DNA of 64,000 nucleotides from CAWICD01 sp052267165 (GTDB lineage: Bacteria > Vulcanimicrobiota > Vulcanimicrobiia > Vulcanimicrobiales > Vulcanimicrobiaceae), in contig JBKQHO010000021.1 in NCBI GenBank assembly GCA_052267165.1, positions 72,813 through 136,812 on the forward strand, written 5' to 3'. A program made the position numbers and the translations under genes. Positions within the stretch are counted from its first letter, which is position 1. Each line of letters opens with the position of its first letter. The notes under the pieces are model-generated. The model saw nothing but the letters and a program-made list of their open reading frames with translations, was not told the origin of the DNA and made no database searches. This document shows positions 32,346 through 41,111 of the stretch, in pieces.

Positions 32346-34078
32346 ACCGCGCTCGGAACTTCTTCGCCGCTCGCGGGACGCCCCTGTGACGCCGCCCGTT
32401 CGCCGGCCGGTTCGCGCAAGCGCCAGATCGGATAGAGCAACAGCACGCGATCGTGCGGCAATGTCTCCGCGAAGCTCGCGATCAGCGCCAGCTTCGCGTG
32501 CCGCCAAACTGCCAGCGGCACGCACGACGCGAGCGCCGGATCGAGCGCGTCGCCGCGTTCGAACTCGCCGATCGAATAGTCCTCGCTCCCGATTAGGACG
32601 CGGCCGCGAACGCCCGGAAAACGCGAAAGCCCCGCAAACACCGGCGCGGCCAGCGCCGCGGTGCCGAACGTCCGGTCGATCCCGAAGTGGCGCGCGACCG
32701 ACTCGGCGAAGGCGCCCTCTTGCACGCGCATGACGATCGGCAGCGACTGGTTTTGCGCGCGAGCGCCGAGCGCGACTTCGAGATTCATCGTGTCGCTGTG
32801 GGTGAGCGCGATCAGCGCCTTGGCCTGTTTCACGTTGCACAGCTCGAGCGTCCGGTCTTTGGCGGCGTCGCCGGTCAGCAGATCGAAATGCCGGTCGTGC
32901 GCGCTCTCGACGATCGACGGCTCGGGCTTGGTGTCGACGACGACGACTTGCTCCTCGAGCGCGACGAGATAATCGATGACGCACGAGCCGACGCTGCCCG
33001 CGCCGCAGACGATCACGTGTCCACGCCGCTTGATCGGCCGTAAGCCCTGCATCGCGACCCACTGCGCTTGGGTCAGCTTCGAGGCCAGGACCGCGACGAA
33101 CAGTCCGTTGAGCACGATGCCGCAAAGCATCAGCAGGACCGCGGCCACTTCCGCGAACGCGCCGCCGCGGCGAACCGAGATGTCGCCGTAGCCGGTCGTC
33201 GTCATCGTCTCGACGACGAAGTACGCGGCACTTGCTAAGTCGAGGTGGAGCGCGAAGCTGAAGGCCGCGGCGCCGATCAGGAAGACCAGCACGCCCGCGA
33301 TCCCGAGCGCTCGCGCGATCGGATCGAGGCGCTGCACCGAGCGGTAAAGGTTGCGCGCGAGCTCGCCGATCCGTACCGCGCTCGTGCCCGCGTCGGAGGC
33401 GGCACGCGCGCTCGGGTCGCGCACGATTCGTTTGAAGAGCACGACCTCGGCCGCTTCGCGCAGCGGCTTGTCGCGTTCGAACGCGACCGCGCCGTCGACG
33501 GCGATCACGCGCTCGCCCAGCTCTCGCTCGGCCTGGGCCGCCGTCAGCCCGGCGATGCGCGCGGCTCGCGCCGAGCGCTTCGAGAAGCCGACCAGCGGTC
33601 CGTCGATGTCGGGGAATTGCAGCCCGTAGAAGCAGGTCGCGTCGACCGCCGCGCTGGCGTAGGTCGCCGCCGAGTGCGACGAGAGGGAGATGACCGAGCA
33701 GTTCGGCACGTTCTGCTCGACCTTACGCCCAAGCGTTCGGTTGTATTGGCGCAGCACGACGCGAATGCGCGGGTTGAGGTCGCGGGCGCGCAAGCCGACC
33801 TGCAAGTTGACCCGGTCGTCCTCGGTCAGCGCGACGATCGCCGACGCTTCGAGGATTCCGGCTTCGCGGAGGGCGTCGACGTGGGGGCGCCTCCCGATGA
33901 AGCGCGCGCCCGTGCGGCGCACCCGCTCGGCGTACTCTCCCGCATCGTGCCAGAGCAACGCTACCTGCTGGCCGTCGAGCGCCGTCAGCTCCTCGCAGAC
34001 GCGAAGAGCGAGCGCGTCGCCGCCGACGATCAAGACCAGCGTCCCCCGTGCCGGGACCAGCGTTACTCGGTCGTCCAT
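32342..34078 (-). CDS. potassium channel with RCK domains on both sides of the pore
   Basis: A 578-aa protein. Residues about 10-130 form an RCK/TrkA-N Rossmann domain (GTLVLIVGGDALALRVCEEL). A two-helix pore follows near 275-365: LGIAGVLVFLIGAAAFSFAL, the selectivity filter TTTGYGDIS and a second membrane helix ending FVAVLASKLTQ. A second RCK-N domain begins GHVIVCGAGSVGSCVIDYL and continues to the C-terminus. TGYGD is the potassium filter. RCK domains gate the pore in response to nucleotides or ions. The ATG at 34078 (MDDRVTLV) avoids an implausible Arg/Pro-rich extension. Coupled by ATGA to the P450 gene. Confidence 0.88.
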   Translation of the reverse strand: MDDRVTLVPARGTLVLIVGGDALALRVCEELTALDGQQVALLWHDAGEYAERVRRTGARFIGRRPHVDALREAGILEASAIVALTEDDRVNLQVGLRARDLNPRIRVVLRQYNRTLGRKVEQNVPNCSVISLSSHSAATYASAAVDATCFYGLQFPDIDGPLVGFSKRSARAARIAGLTAAQAERELGERVIAVDGAVAFERDKPLREAAEVVLFKRIVRDPSARAASDAGTSAVRIGELARNLYRSVQRLDPIARALGIAGVLVFLIGAAAFSFALHLDLASAAYFVVETMTTTGYGDISVRRGGAFAEVAAVLLMLCGIVLNGLFVAVLASKLTQAQWVAMQGLRPIKRRGHVIVCGAGSVGSCVIDYLVALEEQVVVVDTKPEPSIVESAHDRHFDLLTGDAAKDRTLELCNVKQAKALIALTHSDTMNLEVALGARAQNQSLPIVMRVQEGAFAESVARHFGIDRTFGTAALAAPVFAGLSRFPGVRGRVLIGSEDYSIGEFERGDALDPALASCVPLAVWRHAKLALIASFAETLPHDRVLLLYPIWRLREPAGERAASQGRPASGEEVPSAV

Positions 34079-34166
34079 TACCAGCACCTTCGGGGCGCGA
34101 GCCGGGCCGCGCCTCCGCGGGGCGGCGGGTCCGCACCCGAAAGCGCCGCGAATCGTCAAAGCAACG

Positions 34167-34547
34167 ATGGAACGGCCCGAACGCAATGCCGGCCCGAGGC
34201 TCGTGAAGCTCAGCGCTCTCGCCTTCGTGGCTATCGGCCTCGGGGCGCTGAGCGCTCCGCGTAGCTCGTCGCGCGGCTACGGTCTGCCCGCCGGCGACGC
34301 AACGTCGCTCGGCTACGTGCGCGCCTTGGGCGCCCGCGATCTTGCGCTTGGTCTGGTCTTGCTGAGTCTGCCGGACGAGCCGCGCGTCCTCGCGCGAAGC
34401 GTTGCTTCGTGCACGGTGGTCGCAGCCGCGGACCTCCTTATCGTAGCGGCAAAAAGCGGGCGCAAAGCGTGGAAGTCGAGCCTCACTCACTTGTTAGGCG
34501 CGGCTTGCCTCGCTTGGTCAACTGCCTTATTGTATGCAGGTAGGTGA
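34167..34547 (+). CDS. DUF4267-like membrane protein
   Basis: A 126-aa protein with about four hydrophobic helices: LSALAFVAIGLGALSAPRSS at the N-terminus, GYVRALGARDLALGLVLLSL in the middle, then VASCTVVAAADLLIVAA and a last helix LLGAACLAWSTALLY. The P-R after helix 1, GYGLP and ARDLALG are typical of DUF4267. Function unknown. The ATG at 34167 is 88 nt from the divergent channel gene; the long open frame upstream is antisense to that gene and rejected. Confidence 0.7.
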   Translation: MERPERNAGPRLVKLSALAFVAIGLGALSAPRSSSRGYGLPAGDATSLGYVRALGARDLALGLVLLSLPDEPRVLARSVASCTVVAAADLLIVAAKSGRKAWKSSLTHLLGAACLAWSTALLYAGR

Positions 34548-34618
34548 GAATTTCCAGGAGCAAGGGCTTGTAAGGCGGTAAAGACCTTTCTCCCCTTCAA
34601 GCAACCAAGGAGAAGTCT

Positions 34619-35758
34619 ATGGTCATCGGCGTCCCGACCGAGATCGCGCCGGGTGAACGTCGCGTTGCATTGGTTCCTGAAACCGTGACGAAGCTCGCGA
34701 AATTAGGACTGTCGGTTCTCGTTCAGCGCGGTGCCGGCGTTTCGGCGGCTTTTCTCGATGCGGCATACGAGGCGGCGGGCGCAACGCTCGGCGCCGATGC
34801 AACCGAAGTGTACGGTAAATCGGATTTCGTCGTGAAAGTTCAACGCCCGACGGACGCCGAGCTCGAGCTCATGCACCCCGGCGAGGCGATCCTTGCGTTT
34901 CTTTCGCCGCTCGGCGATCCTCAGTCGGTCGAACGGTATGCCAAACACAAGTTGATCGCGCTCTCGATGGACGCGATACCGCGCATCACGCGCGCCCAAA
35001 GCATGGACGCGCTCTCGTCACAGGCGAACATCGCGGGCTACAAAGCCGTCTTGATCGCAGCCTGCGAGCTGCCGCGCTTCTTCCCGATGCTGACGACGGC
35101 GGCCGGCACGATCGCCCCCGCAAAAGTATTCGTCCTCGGCGCGGGCGTCGCGGGCTTGCAGGCGATCGCGACCGCGCGGCGCTTGGGCGGCGTCACCTCC
35201 GGTTTCGATACACGCTCCGTCGTCAAGGAGCAAGTCCAGAGCCTGGGCGCGAGCTTCCTCGAGCTCGACCTAGGCATCGAAGGCGAAGGCGGCGGCGGAT
35301 ATGCGAAGGCGCTGACGCCCGAGCAAGAGGCCAAGCAGCAGCAACTGCTGGCCGACCACATCGGAGGCCAAGACGTCGTGATCACGACGGCGGCCGTCCC
35401 GGGACGGCGCGCGCCGCTGCTCATCATCGAAGACGCGGTCAAGAAGATGAAGCCCGGCTCGGTCATCGTCGACCTGGCTGCCGAGACCGGCGGCAACTGC
35501 GCGCTCACCGAGCCCGGCAAGGTCGTCGTCAAGCACGACGTCACGATCGTCGGAACGACCAACCTTCCCTCGACGATGCCGTACCACGCAAGTCAGCTCT
35601 ACTCGCGCAACGTCCTGACGTTGCTGCAGTTGCTCGTCAAGGACGGCTCGCTCAATCTCGACATGTCCGACGAGATCATCAAAGGCACGACGCTCGCGCA
35701 CGACGGCGAGATCATTCATCCCCCCACGCTGGCCGCATTGGCAGGGAGCAACGCTTGA
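34619..35758 (+). CDS. pntA: NAD(P) transhydrogenase subunit alpha-1 (PntAA)
   Basis: A 379-aa cytosolic NAD(H)-binding subunit of proton-translocating transhydrogenase, which makes NADPH from NADH using the proton gradient. GVPTEIAPGERRVALVPETV and the RGAGVSAAFLD region open it, VFVLGAGVAGLQAIATARRL is the NAD-binding fold, and VDLAAETGGNCALTEPG is a conserved loop. In Rhodospirillum-type enzymes the alpha chain is split, as here. AAGGAG six nt before the ATG is a strong ribosome site. The stop overlaps the next TTG start (TTGA). Confidence 0.96.
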   Translation: MVIGVPTEIAPGERRVALVPETVTKLAKLGLSVLVQRGAGVSAAFLDAAYEAAGATLGADATEVYGKSDFVVKVQRPTDAELELMHPGEAILAFLSPLGDPQSVERYAKHKLIALSMDAIPRITRAQSMDALSSQANIAGYKAVLIAACELPRFFPMLTTAAGTIAPAKVFVLGAGVAGLQAIATARRLGGVTSGFDTRSVVKEQVQSLGASFLELDLGIEGEGGGGYAKALTPEQEAKQQQLLADHIGGQDVVITTAAVPGRRAPLLIIEDAVKKMKPGSVIVDLAAETGGNCALTEPGKVVVKHDVTIVGTTNLPSTMPYHASQLYSRNVLTLLQLLVKDGSLNLDMSDEIIKGTTLAHDGEIIHPPTLAALAGSNA

Positions 35759-36078
35759 GCGCCCATCTCCTCACCGAACTCACCGTCTTCGTCCTGTCCG
35801 TGTTCGTCGGCCTCGAGGTCATCTCGAAGGTTCCGACGATGCTGCACACGCCGTTGATGTCGGCGACCAACGCCATCCACGGCATCGTGCTGGTCGGCGC
35901 GTTGCTCGTCGCCGTCGCCGCCGCGCCGAAGCTCGGTCCGGTCCTCTCGATTCTGGTCGTCTTTCTGGCCTCACTCAACGTCTTCGGCGGCTACGTCGTC
36001 ACCCAGCGCATGCTCTCGATGTTCAAGCCGCGCGTCACCGCGCCGGCCGTGGTCGCGCAGAACGGAGCGAGGAAGTAA
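35755..36078 (+). CDS. pntAB: NAD(P) transhydrogenase subunit alpha-2 (PntAB)
   Basis: A 107-aa membrane subunit with three to four helices: ELTVFVLSVFVGLEVISKVP, THAIHG-like TNAIHGIVLVGALLVA and ILVVFLASLNVFGGYVVTQRML. The ISKVPTMLHTPLMSATNAIHG block is the hallmark of the short transhydrogenase alpha-2 chain. It forms part of the proton channel with PntB. The TTG start overlaps the stop of subunit alpha-1, and the next ATG (pntB) follows its stop immediately, so the three chains are made in equal amounts. Confidence 0.96.
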   Translation: MSAHLLTELTVFVLSVFVGLEVISKVPTMLHTPLMSATNAIHGIVLVGALLVAVAAAPKLGPVLSILVVFLASLNVFGGYVVTQRMLSMFKPRVTAPAVVAQNGARK

Positions 36079-37497
36079 ATGCCTGAAGCTGCGACGGTTC
36101 CTGCGAGTCAGCTCGCGATCGGCTTCGCCTACCTGGTCACAGGCGTTTGCTTCATTCTCGGCCTACGCTATCTCAGTTCGCCCAAGACGGCGCGCCTGGG
36201 CAACGCCATCTCGATGGTCGGCATGGCGATCGCGCTGGTCGCGACCGGCTTCATGCTCGACTTCAACGGCTGGTGGATCGGACTGATCGGCGTCGGCGCC
36301 GGCGCGGCGGTCGGCATCTACTCCGCGCGCGCGGTCAAGATGACCGCCATGCCGCAGATGGTCGCGCTCTTCAACGGTGCCGGCGGCGGCGCGGCCGCGC
36401 TCGTCTCGACGGCCGAGTTCCTCAAACTCAACCCCGGCGTCGACCCGATTCCGACCGATCAGGGCATCACGATCGTGCTCTCGAGCATGATCGGCGCGAT
36501 CAGTTTCTTCGGCAGCATCATCGCCTTCCTCAAACTCCAAGAACTGATGACGGGCCGGCCGATCACCTATCCGGGGCAGCAGATCGTCAACGGCCTGATC
36601 GGGATCGTGGCTGTCGTCTGCGCCGGGCTGGTCATCGCCAACGTCCACCCGGTGCAGGCCTACTTCGTCGCGCTCGTCGCGGCCTCGCTGCTCGGCGTGC
36701 TCTTCGTCCTGCCGATCGGCGGCGCCGACATGCCGGTGATCATCTCGTTGCTCAACTCGTTCACGGGCCTTGCGGCGGCGCTCACCGGTTTCGTGCTGGG
36801 CAACAACGTCCTCATCATCGCGGGCGCGCTGGTCGGCGCCTCAGGTACGCTGCTGACGCTGATGATGAGCAAAGCCATGAACCGCTCGATCACCAACGTC
36901 CTCTTCGGTGCGTTCGGCGCGGTCCACGAGAGCGCCGGCGGGGCGGCGGCGGGCGTATCGGGCGGCACGGTTCGCGAGGCGTCGGTCGACGACGTCGCGA
37001 CGATGCTCGCCTACGCCAAGCACGTCGTCGTCGTTCCCGGCTACGGCATGGCCGTCGCTCAGGCACAGCACAGCGTGCGCGAGCTGGCCGACCAGCTCGA
37101 GAAGCACGGCGTCGACGTCAAGTACGCGATCCATCCCGTCGCCGGTCGCATGCCGGGACACATGAACGTCCTGTTGGCCGAAGCCAACGTGCCGTATCCC
37201 GCGCTCTTCGACATGGACGACATCAACCCGGAGTTCCCGCGCACCGACGTCGCGCTGATCATCGGCGCCAACGACGTCACCAACCCGGCGGCGCGTAACG
37301 TGACCTCGAGCCCGATCTACGGCATGCCGATCCTCGACGTCGACAAGTCACACCAGGTCATCGTACTCAAGCGCTCGATGAAGCCCGGCTTCGCCGGCAT
37401 CGACAACCCGCTCTACGAACTGCCCAACACCGCGATGCTCTTCGGCGACGCCAAGTCGTCGATCGACAAGTTGGTCGGCGCGGTCAAAGCCCTCTAA
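36079..37497 (+). CDS. pntB: NAD(P) transhydrogenase subunit beta (PntB)
   Basis: A 472-aa protein: about nine membrane helices in the first 270 residues (including MPQMVALFNGAGGGAAALVS), then the cytosolic NADP-binding domain with VVVPGYGMAVAQAQHSVREL, the HPVAGRMPGHMNVLLAEANV loop and IIGANDVTNPAARN near 390. C-terminal YELPNTAMLFGDAKSS is typical. It completes the three-subunit proton pump. Zero-gap junction with pntAB. A strong hairpin begins 17 nt after the stop. Confidence 0.97.
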   Translation: MPEAATVPASQLAIGFAYLVTGVCFILGLRYLSSPKTARLGNAISMVGMAIALVATGFMLDFNGWWIGLIGVGAGAAVGIYSARAVKMTAMPQMVALFNGAGGGAAALVSTAEFLKLNPGVDPIPTDQGITIVLSSMIGAISFFGSIIAFLKLQELMTGRPITYPGQQIVNGLIGIVAVVCAGLVIANVHPVQAYFVALVAASLLGVLFVLPIGGADMPVIISLLNSFTGLAAALTGFVLGNNVLIIAGALVGASGTLLTLMMSKAMNRSITNVLFGAFGAVHESAGGAAAGVSGGTVREASVDDVATMLAYAKHVVVVPGYGMAVAQAQHSVRELADQLEKHGVDVKYAIHPVAGRMPGHMNVLLAEANVPYPALFDMDDINPEFPRTDVALIIGANDVTNPAARNVTSSPIYGMPILDVDKSHQVIVLKRSMKPGFAGIDNPLYELPNTAMLFGDAKSSIDKLVGAVKAL

Positions 37498-37798
37498 CCT
37501 ACCCTTCGGAGCTCAACGAGACAGCGCGATTCCTCAGGGTCGCGCTGTTTCGTTAGGTTCGGTAACAACGTTCGTCGGGAGAATAGTTACTGGCGCGTGT
37601 TTACGGGACAGGATCCGGAGTCTCCACGTTTTGTATCGCATCGAAATGGGTGCCTCTCTGATTGAGTATCGAAAACCCCATGGTTGTAGGCGCCTCGTTA
37701 GGGTGTTCCGGCGGCGTCGAACTCGTGGTGAGCTTCCCCGCATTCTTGTCGAACTCTGTCTAACTGCTGACAACGACTATCCTTCGGCAGAGTTTTCC
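37498..37798. other. 301-nt lower-GC gap between pntB and the binding-protein gene
   Basis: This convergent intergenic stretch is visibly less GC-rich than its surroundings. It contains the pnt terminator hairpin (37515-37554) and, near 37754-37794, a second imperfect inverted repeat (AACTCTGTC against GGCAGAGTT), which lies just after the minus-strand binding-protein gene and may end its transcript. Open frames here lack codon bias and homology I recognise. Confidence 0.5.
37515..37554 (+). terminator. strong hairpin after the pnt operon
   Basis: AACGAGACAGCGCGA pairs with TCGCGCTGTTTCGTT over 15 bp with a single G-U pair, closing a 10-nt loop, 17 nt after the pntB stop. Only a short T-containing tail (TTAGGTTCGG) follows. 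It is the strongest hairpin seen in the window and most likely terminates the pntA-pntAB-pntB transcript. Confidence 0.75.
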
Positions 37799-39406
37799 TC
37801 ACTGCACGCGCCACTCGTAGGCGTTGGGATCGGGGACGAACGCGTTGGGCGCGAAGCCGTGGAGGCGCGTGCGGTATGCGTAGACGTACGTTGGGTTGAA
37901 CAGGTAGACGATCGGAACGTCGCGCGCCACGATGCGGTCGATCGCGACGTAGGCGGCGCGCCGGCGGCTACGCTCGGGCTGCGCGACCGCTTCGCGTTCG
38001 AGCCGCTCGACCTGCGGATCGCAATAGCGCATGTAGTTCTTCACCGCGCCGCGGCAGCCGTACAAGAAGGCGTCGTCGGGATCGGCGCCCATGAACCAGG
38101 GCACGTAGGCCAAATCGAACCTCCCGCCCGCCAGCACGCCGCCGTCCTTTGCCGGCAAGAAGAGCTGCGCGTTCGAGATGAACTTGATCGCGAGGTCGAT
38201 CCCGCGGTCGTGCAGTTCGCGTTGCACGAGGGTTGCGGCGTTCTTGCCCGTCGCCGATTCGGGGAACTGCACGTAGGTCAGCGACAGCGCGCGGCTCGTT
38301 TTGCGGCGCATGCCGTCCGGCCCGCGACGCCAGCCCGCCGCGTCGAGCGCGACGTCGGCGGCGGCCGGATCGTAGCTCGGCTCCCGCACGCTCGGATCGT
38401 ACGCCCAGGAGAAGCGCGGCCGGTCCGAGTCGGCGACCGGATAGCGGCCGAGCGTCACCTTCGCGCTGATCGCGTTGCGATCGATCGACTGCGCGAGCGC
38501 GCGGCGCACGCGCACGTCGTCGAGCGGCGGGCGCGTCAGGTTCAGCGCGATCCCGGCCACGATCGCGGTCGGCACGTAGGCGTATGTGAGGCCGGTCGTA
38601 TTCGCGAGGACGGCCTGCTGCGCGGGCGCGATGAGGTTGAAGTCGATCGTGCCGGATTGGAGCAGGGTCAAGTTCGTGCCGGGATCGGGGACGACGCCGA
38701 CGTCGACCCGGTCGACCTTGGGCCGGCCGCGCCAGTACGTGAGATTCGCGGCGTAGACGAGCCGGTCGCCGCGCGCCCATGAGACGAAGTTGAACGGCCC
38801 GTCACCGACGGAAGGCGCGCCGTTGAAGACCGCTTGCGCGAGCGGCTGCTGCTTGGCCAGCACGTGCTCGGGCAGCACGTACTGCGCCGAGGTGCCGTAG
38901 GTGAAGAAGGTCGCGACGGCCGGCGCCCAAGCGCGCGAGAGCCGGAAACGAACCGTGAAGTCGTCGGGAGCATCGGCCTTCTCGATCAGATCGTAGCCCT
39001 CGCGCGAGGCGACCGGGTTGGACGGATCCCGCAGCGCGCGTAGGGTGAAGAGCACGTCGCGAGCCGTCACCGGGACGCCGTCGCTCCAGTCGACGCCGCG
39101 GCGCAGATGGTAAACGATCGTCCGGCCGTCGGCGCTCAGCCCGCCGTCCGCGACGCTGGGCACCTCGCGCACCAGCGCCGGAACCGGCCGGCCTTGCGCG
39201 TCGAGGTCGAAGAACGGCTCGAAGGCCAAGCGCGCGAGCTGCCCCTCGACACCCGCCGCGTCGACGTGGAGGAAGAGCGGGTTGAGGGTCGCCGGGTCTG
39301 CGGCGACGTTGAAATGGACCGCCGCCTCCTCGGAGGCGGTGTGGCTGCAGGCAGCTAGCAGCACCATGCCTGCCAGCGCTACGAACCGAATACATTGGGG
39401 TTCCAT
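37799..39406 (-). CDS. ABC transporter substrate-binding lipoprotein, family 5 (peptide/nickel type)
   Basis: A 535-aa extracytoplasmic solute-binding protein. The signal ends in the lipobox LLAAC with Cys20. Family-5 landmarks include DPATLNPLF, YHLRRGVDWSDGVPVTARDV near residue 120, VGDGPFNFVSWARGDRLVY, IALNLTRPPLDDVRVRRALA and DPAAADVALDAAGW. These proteins deliver oligopeptides, or other solutes, to Opp/Dpp permeases; no permease or ATPase is adjacent, so it is an orphan. The ATG at 39406 is used since an upstream TTG overlaps the -10 box. Divergent from the Lrp regulator. Confidence 0.92.
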   Translation of the reverse strand: MEPQCIRFVALAGMVLLAACSHTASEEAAVHFNVAADPATLNPLFLHVDAAGVEGQLARLAFEPFFDLDAQGRPVPALVREVPSVADGGLSADGRTIVYHLRRGVDWSDGVPVTARDVLFTLRALRDPSNPVASREGYDLIEKADAPDDFTVRFRLSRAWAPAVATFFTYGTSAQYVLPEHVLAKQQPLAQAVFNGAPSVGDGPFNFVSWARGDRLVYAANLTYWRGRPKVDRVDVGVVPDPGTNLTLLQSGTIDFNLIAPAQQAVLANTTGLTYAYVPTAIVAGIALNLTRPPLDDVRVRRALAQSIDRNAISAKVTLGRYPVADSDRPRFSWAYDPSVREPSYDPAAADVALDAAGWRRGPDGMRRKTSRALSLTYVQFPESATGKNAATLVQRELHDRGIDLAIKFISNAQLFLPAKDGGVLAGGRFDLAYVPWFMGADPDDAFLYGCRGAVKNYMRYCDPQVERLEREAVAQPERSRRRAAYVAIDRIVARDVPIVYLFNPTYVYAYRTRLHGFAPNAFVPDPNAYEWRVQ

Positions 39407-39410
39407 CCTA

Positions 39411-39437
39411 TTCAAAACCGAATAAATCAAGTATAAT
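39411..39437 (+). promoter_or_regulatory. AT-rich divergent promoter region, consensus -10 for lrp-kdd-kamA
   Basis: The 83-nt divergent gap is strikingly AT-rich in its centre. On the plus strand a perfect TATAAT (39432-39437) is followed 52 nt later by the lrp ATG; upstream TTCAAA (39411-39416) is a possible -35 at 15-nt spacing. On the minus strand TATACT (39435-39430) overlaps it and precedes the binding-protein ATG by 23 nt. Shared bases mean the two genes may compete, and the Lrp-type product is a natural candidate to bind here. Confidence 0.6.
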
Positions 39438-39489
39438 TACCTTCACTCGCCGAACCGATCAATGTCTCGGCAGGGGCTTTTACATTCAG

Positions 39490-40011
39490 ATGCACGATGA
39501 CGCCGACCTCGACGACCTCGACCTGCGCTTGCTCGACGCCTTGCAGCACAACGCGCGCTCGACCTTTGCCGACCTCGGCTCGCAAATTGGCCTGAAGGCG
39601 CCGGCGGTCCACGAGCGGGTGAAGCGGCTCGAACAGCGCGGCTATCTGCGCGGCTATGCGGCCGTGCTCGACGGCCGCCGGCTCGGACTCGGCCTGGTCG
39701 CGTTCGTCAGCGCCTACACGGGCGCCGACGTCCTCTACGAGCGCTTCAACGCCTCGGTCTCGGCGCTCCCCGAGGTTCTCGAGATCCACAGCGTGGCCGG
39801 CGAGGAGTCGTTCATGCTCAAGGTCGTCACGCGCTCGACCGCCCACCTCGACGACTTTCTCTCGCGCCTGAAGGCGATTCCCGGCATCGTCCGCACGAAG
39901 ACCACGATCGTGCTCTCGACTCCCTTCGAGCGTGAAGGGCTGGCGCTGGAAGCGCTGTTGGGCTCGGGCGAAGAGGCCGCCAAGCTGCGGCTCATCGGGG
40001 GCTCCCGGTGA
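39490..40011 (+). CDS. Lrp/AsnC-family regulator
   Basis: A 173-aa feast/famine regulator. The N-terminal helix-turn-helix reads RSTFADLGSQIGLKAPAVHE, followed by RVKRLEQRGYLRGYAAVLDG. The C-terminal RAM ligand domain has VLEIHSVAGEESFMLKVVT and FLSRLKAIPGIVRTKTTIVL. These regulators sense amino acids. The gene overlaps kdd (GTGA) and precedes kamA, so lysine or a lysine-derived beta-amino acid is the plausible ligand; that is inference from position. Confidence 0.93.
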   Translation: MHDDADLDDLDLRLLDALQHNARSTFADLGSQIGLKAPAVHERVKRLEQRGYLRGYAAVLDGRRLGLGLVAFVSAYTGADVLYERFNASVSALPEVLEIHSVAGEESFMLKVVTRSTAHLDDFLSRLKAIPGIVRTKTTIVLSTPFEREGLALEALLGSGEEAAKLRLIGGSR

Positions 40012-41102
40012 GCGCCAAGACCTGCGGCTGCGTCGCCTGTCCGCTCGGCATCCATCGCGTGCTCGAGCCCGGCGGAACGCTGCCGCAAAGCGCCTGGAAG
40101 CTCGACGCGACCCCGGCCGTCTTCCCCAACGAGATTCTCTGCGACGTCGAAGCGATCAACGTCGACTCGGCCTCGTTCCGGCAAATCGCCGAAGCAGCCG
40201 GATTCGACGAGGCGCGCATCGCCAAGCACGTGCTCGAACTGGTCGCCGAACGCGGAAAACTGCACAATCCGGTCACCGGCAGCGGCGGCATGTTCGTCGG
40301 ACGCGTGCGCACCGTCGGAGAGGGAGTCCGCGACAAGTCCGGCTTGCTCCCGGGGGACCGGATCGCCTCGCTCGTCTCGCTGACGCTGACGCCGCTGCGG
40401 ATCGAAGAGATTCTGTGGGTCGACGTCCCGACCGGGCGCATCTGGATCCGCGGCAGCGCCGTCCTCTTCGAAACCGGCCTCTATGCCAAACTCCCTGAGG
40501 ATATCGCCGACGAGGTGGCGCTGGCCGTGCTCGACGTAGCGGGAGCACCCGCTCAAGTGCGGCGTCTCGCCCGCCCGGGGATGACTGTGGCGGTCTTCGG
40601 CGCCGACGGCAAATCCGGCATGCTGGCCTGCGCTCAGGCGCGCGAGCGCGTCGGCGCGAGCGGCCGCGTCATCGGGATCGCGCCTGACGCGACCACCGCC
40701 GCCGCCAGGCTACTGGCCGAGCACGAGTACGTCGACGCGTTCGTGGCCGCCGACGCGCGCGACATCCACGCCGTCATGGCGGCGGTCGAGGCGGCCTTCC
40801 CCGAGCGCGCCGACCTCACCGTCAACTGCGTCAATGTGCCGGGCACCGAGCTGCCCTCGATCCTCGCCACCAAGGAACACGGCACCGTCTACTTCTTCTC
40901 GATGAGCACCTCGTTCACGGCAGCGGCGCTCGGAGCGGAGGGCGTCGGGCGAGACGTGACCATGATCGTCGGCAACGGCTACGCGACGGGTCACGCAACC
41001 ACTGCCCTGCAAACGCTGCGCGATCACCCGGCGATCGCCGGCTACTTCCGGGACCGTTTTGCTCTGCCGGCGCCGCAACCGCGGCGGGCCCTGGCAGGGT
41101 AA
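40008..41102 (+). CDS. kdd: L-erythro-3,5-diaminohexanoate dehydrogenase
   Basis: A 364-aa NAD(P)-dependent enzyme of lysine fermentation, oxidatively deaminating 3,5-diaminohexanoate to 5-amino-3-oxohexanoate. It matches remembered Kdd sequences: GIHRVLEPGGTLPQSAWKLD, NEILCDVEAINVDSASFRQI, NPVTGSGGMFVGRV and LVSLTLTPLRIEEI. The nucleotide-binding region is TVAVFGADGKSGMLACAQAR. A GTG start overlaps the lrp stop. kamA follows 9 nt after the stop. The intervening 5,6-aminomutase (KamDE) that makes its substrate is not in the window. Confidence 0.9.
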   Translation: MSAKTCGCVACPLGIHRVLEPGGTLPQSAWKLDATPAVFPNEILCDVEAINVDSASFRQIAEAAGFDEARIAKHVLELVAERGKLHNPVTGSGGMFVGRVRTVGEGVRDKSGLLPGDRIASLVSLTLTPLRIEEILWVDVPTGRIWIRGSAVLFETGLYAKLPEDIADEVALAVLDVAGAPAQVRRLARPGMTVAVFGADGKSGMLACAQARERVGASGRVIGIAPDATTAAARLLAEHEYVDAFVAADARDIHAVMAAVEAAFPERADLTVNCVNVPGTELPSILATKEHGTVYFFSMSTSFTAAALGAEGVGRDVTMIVGNGYATGHATTALQTLRDHPAIAGYFRDRFALPAPQPRRALAG

Positions 41103-41111
41103 AGAGCGTTC

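Noticed and set aside
33690..34166. N-terminal extension of the DUF4267 gene
   Set aside because: Antisense to the RCK channel gene; the membrane protein proper begins at ATG 34167.
37534..37773. 79-codon minus frame in the pntB-binding-protein gap
   Set aside because: Overlaps the pnt terminator hairpin and has no recognisable features.
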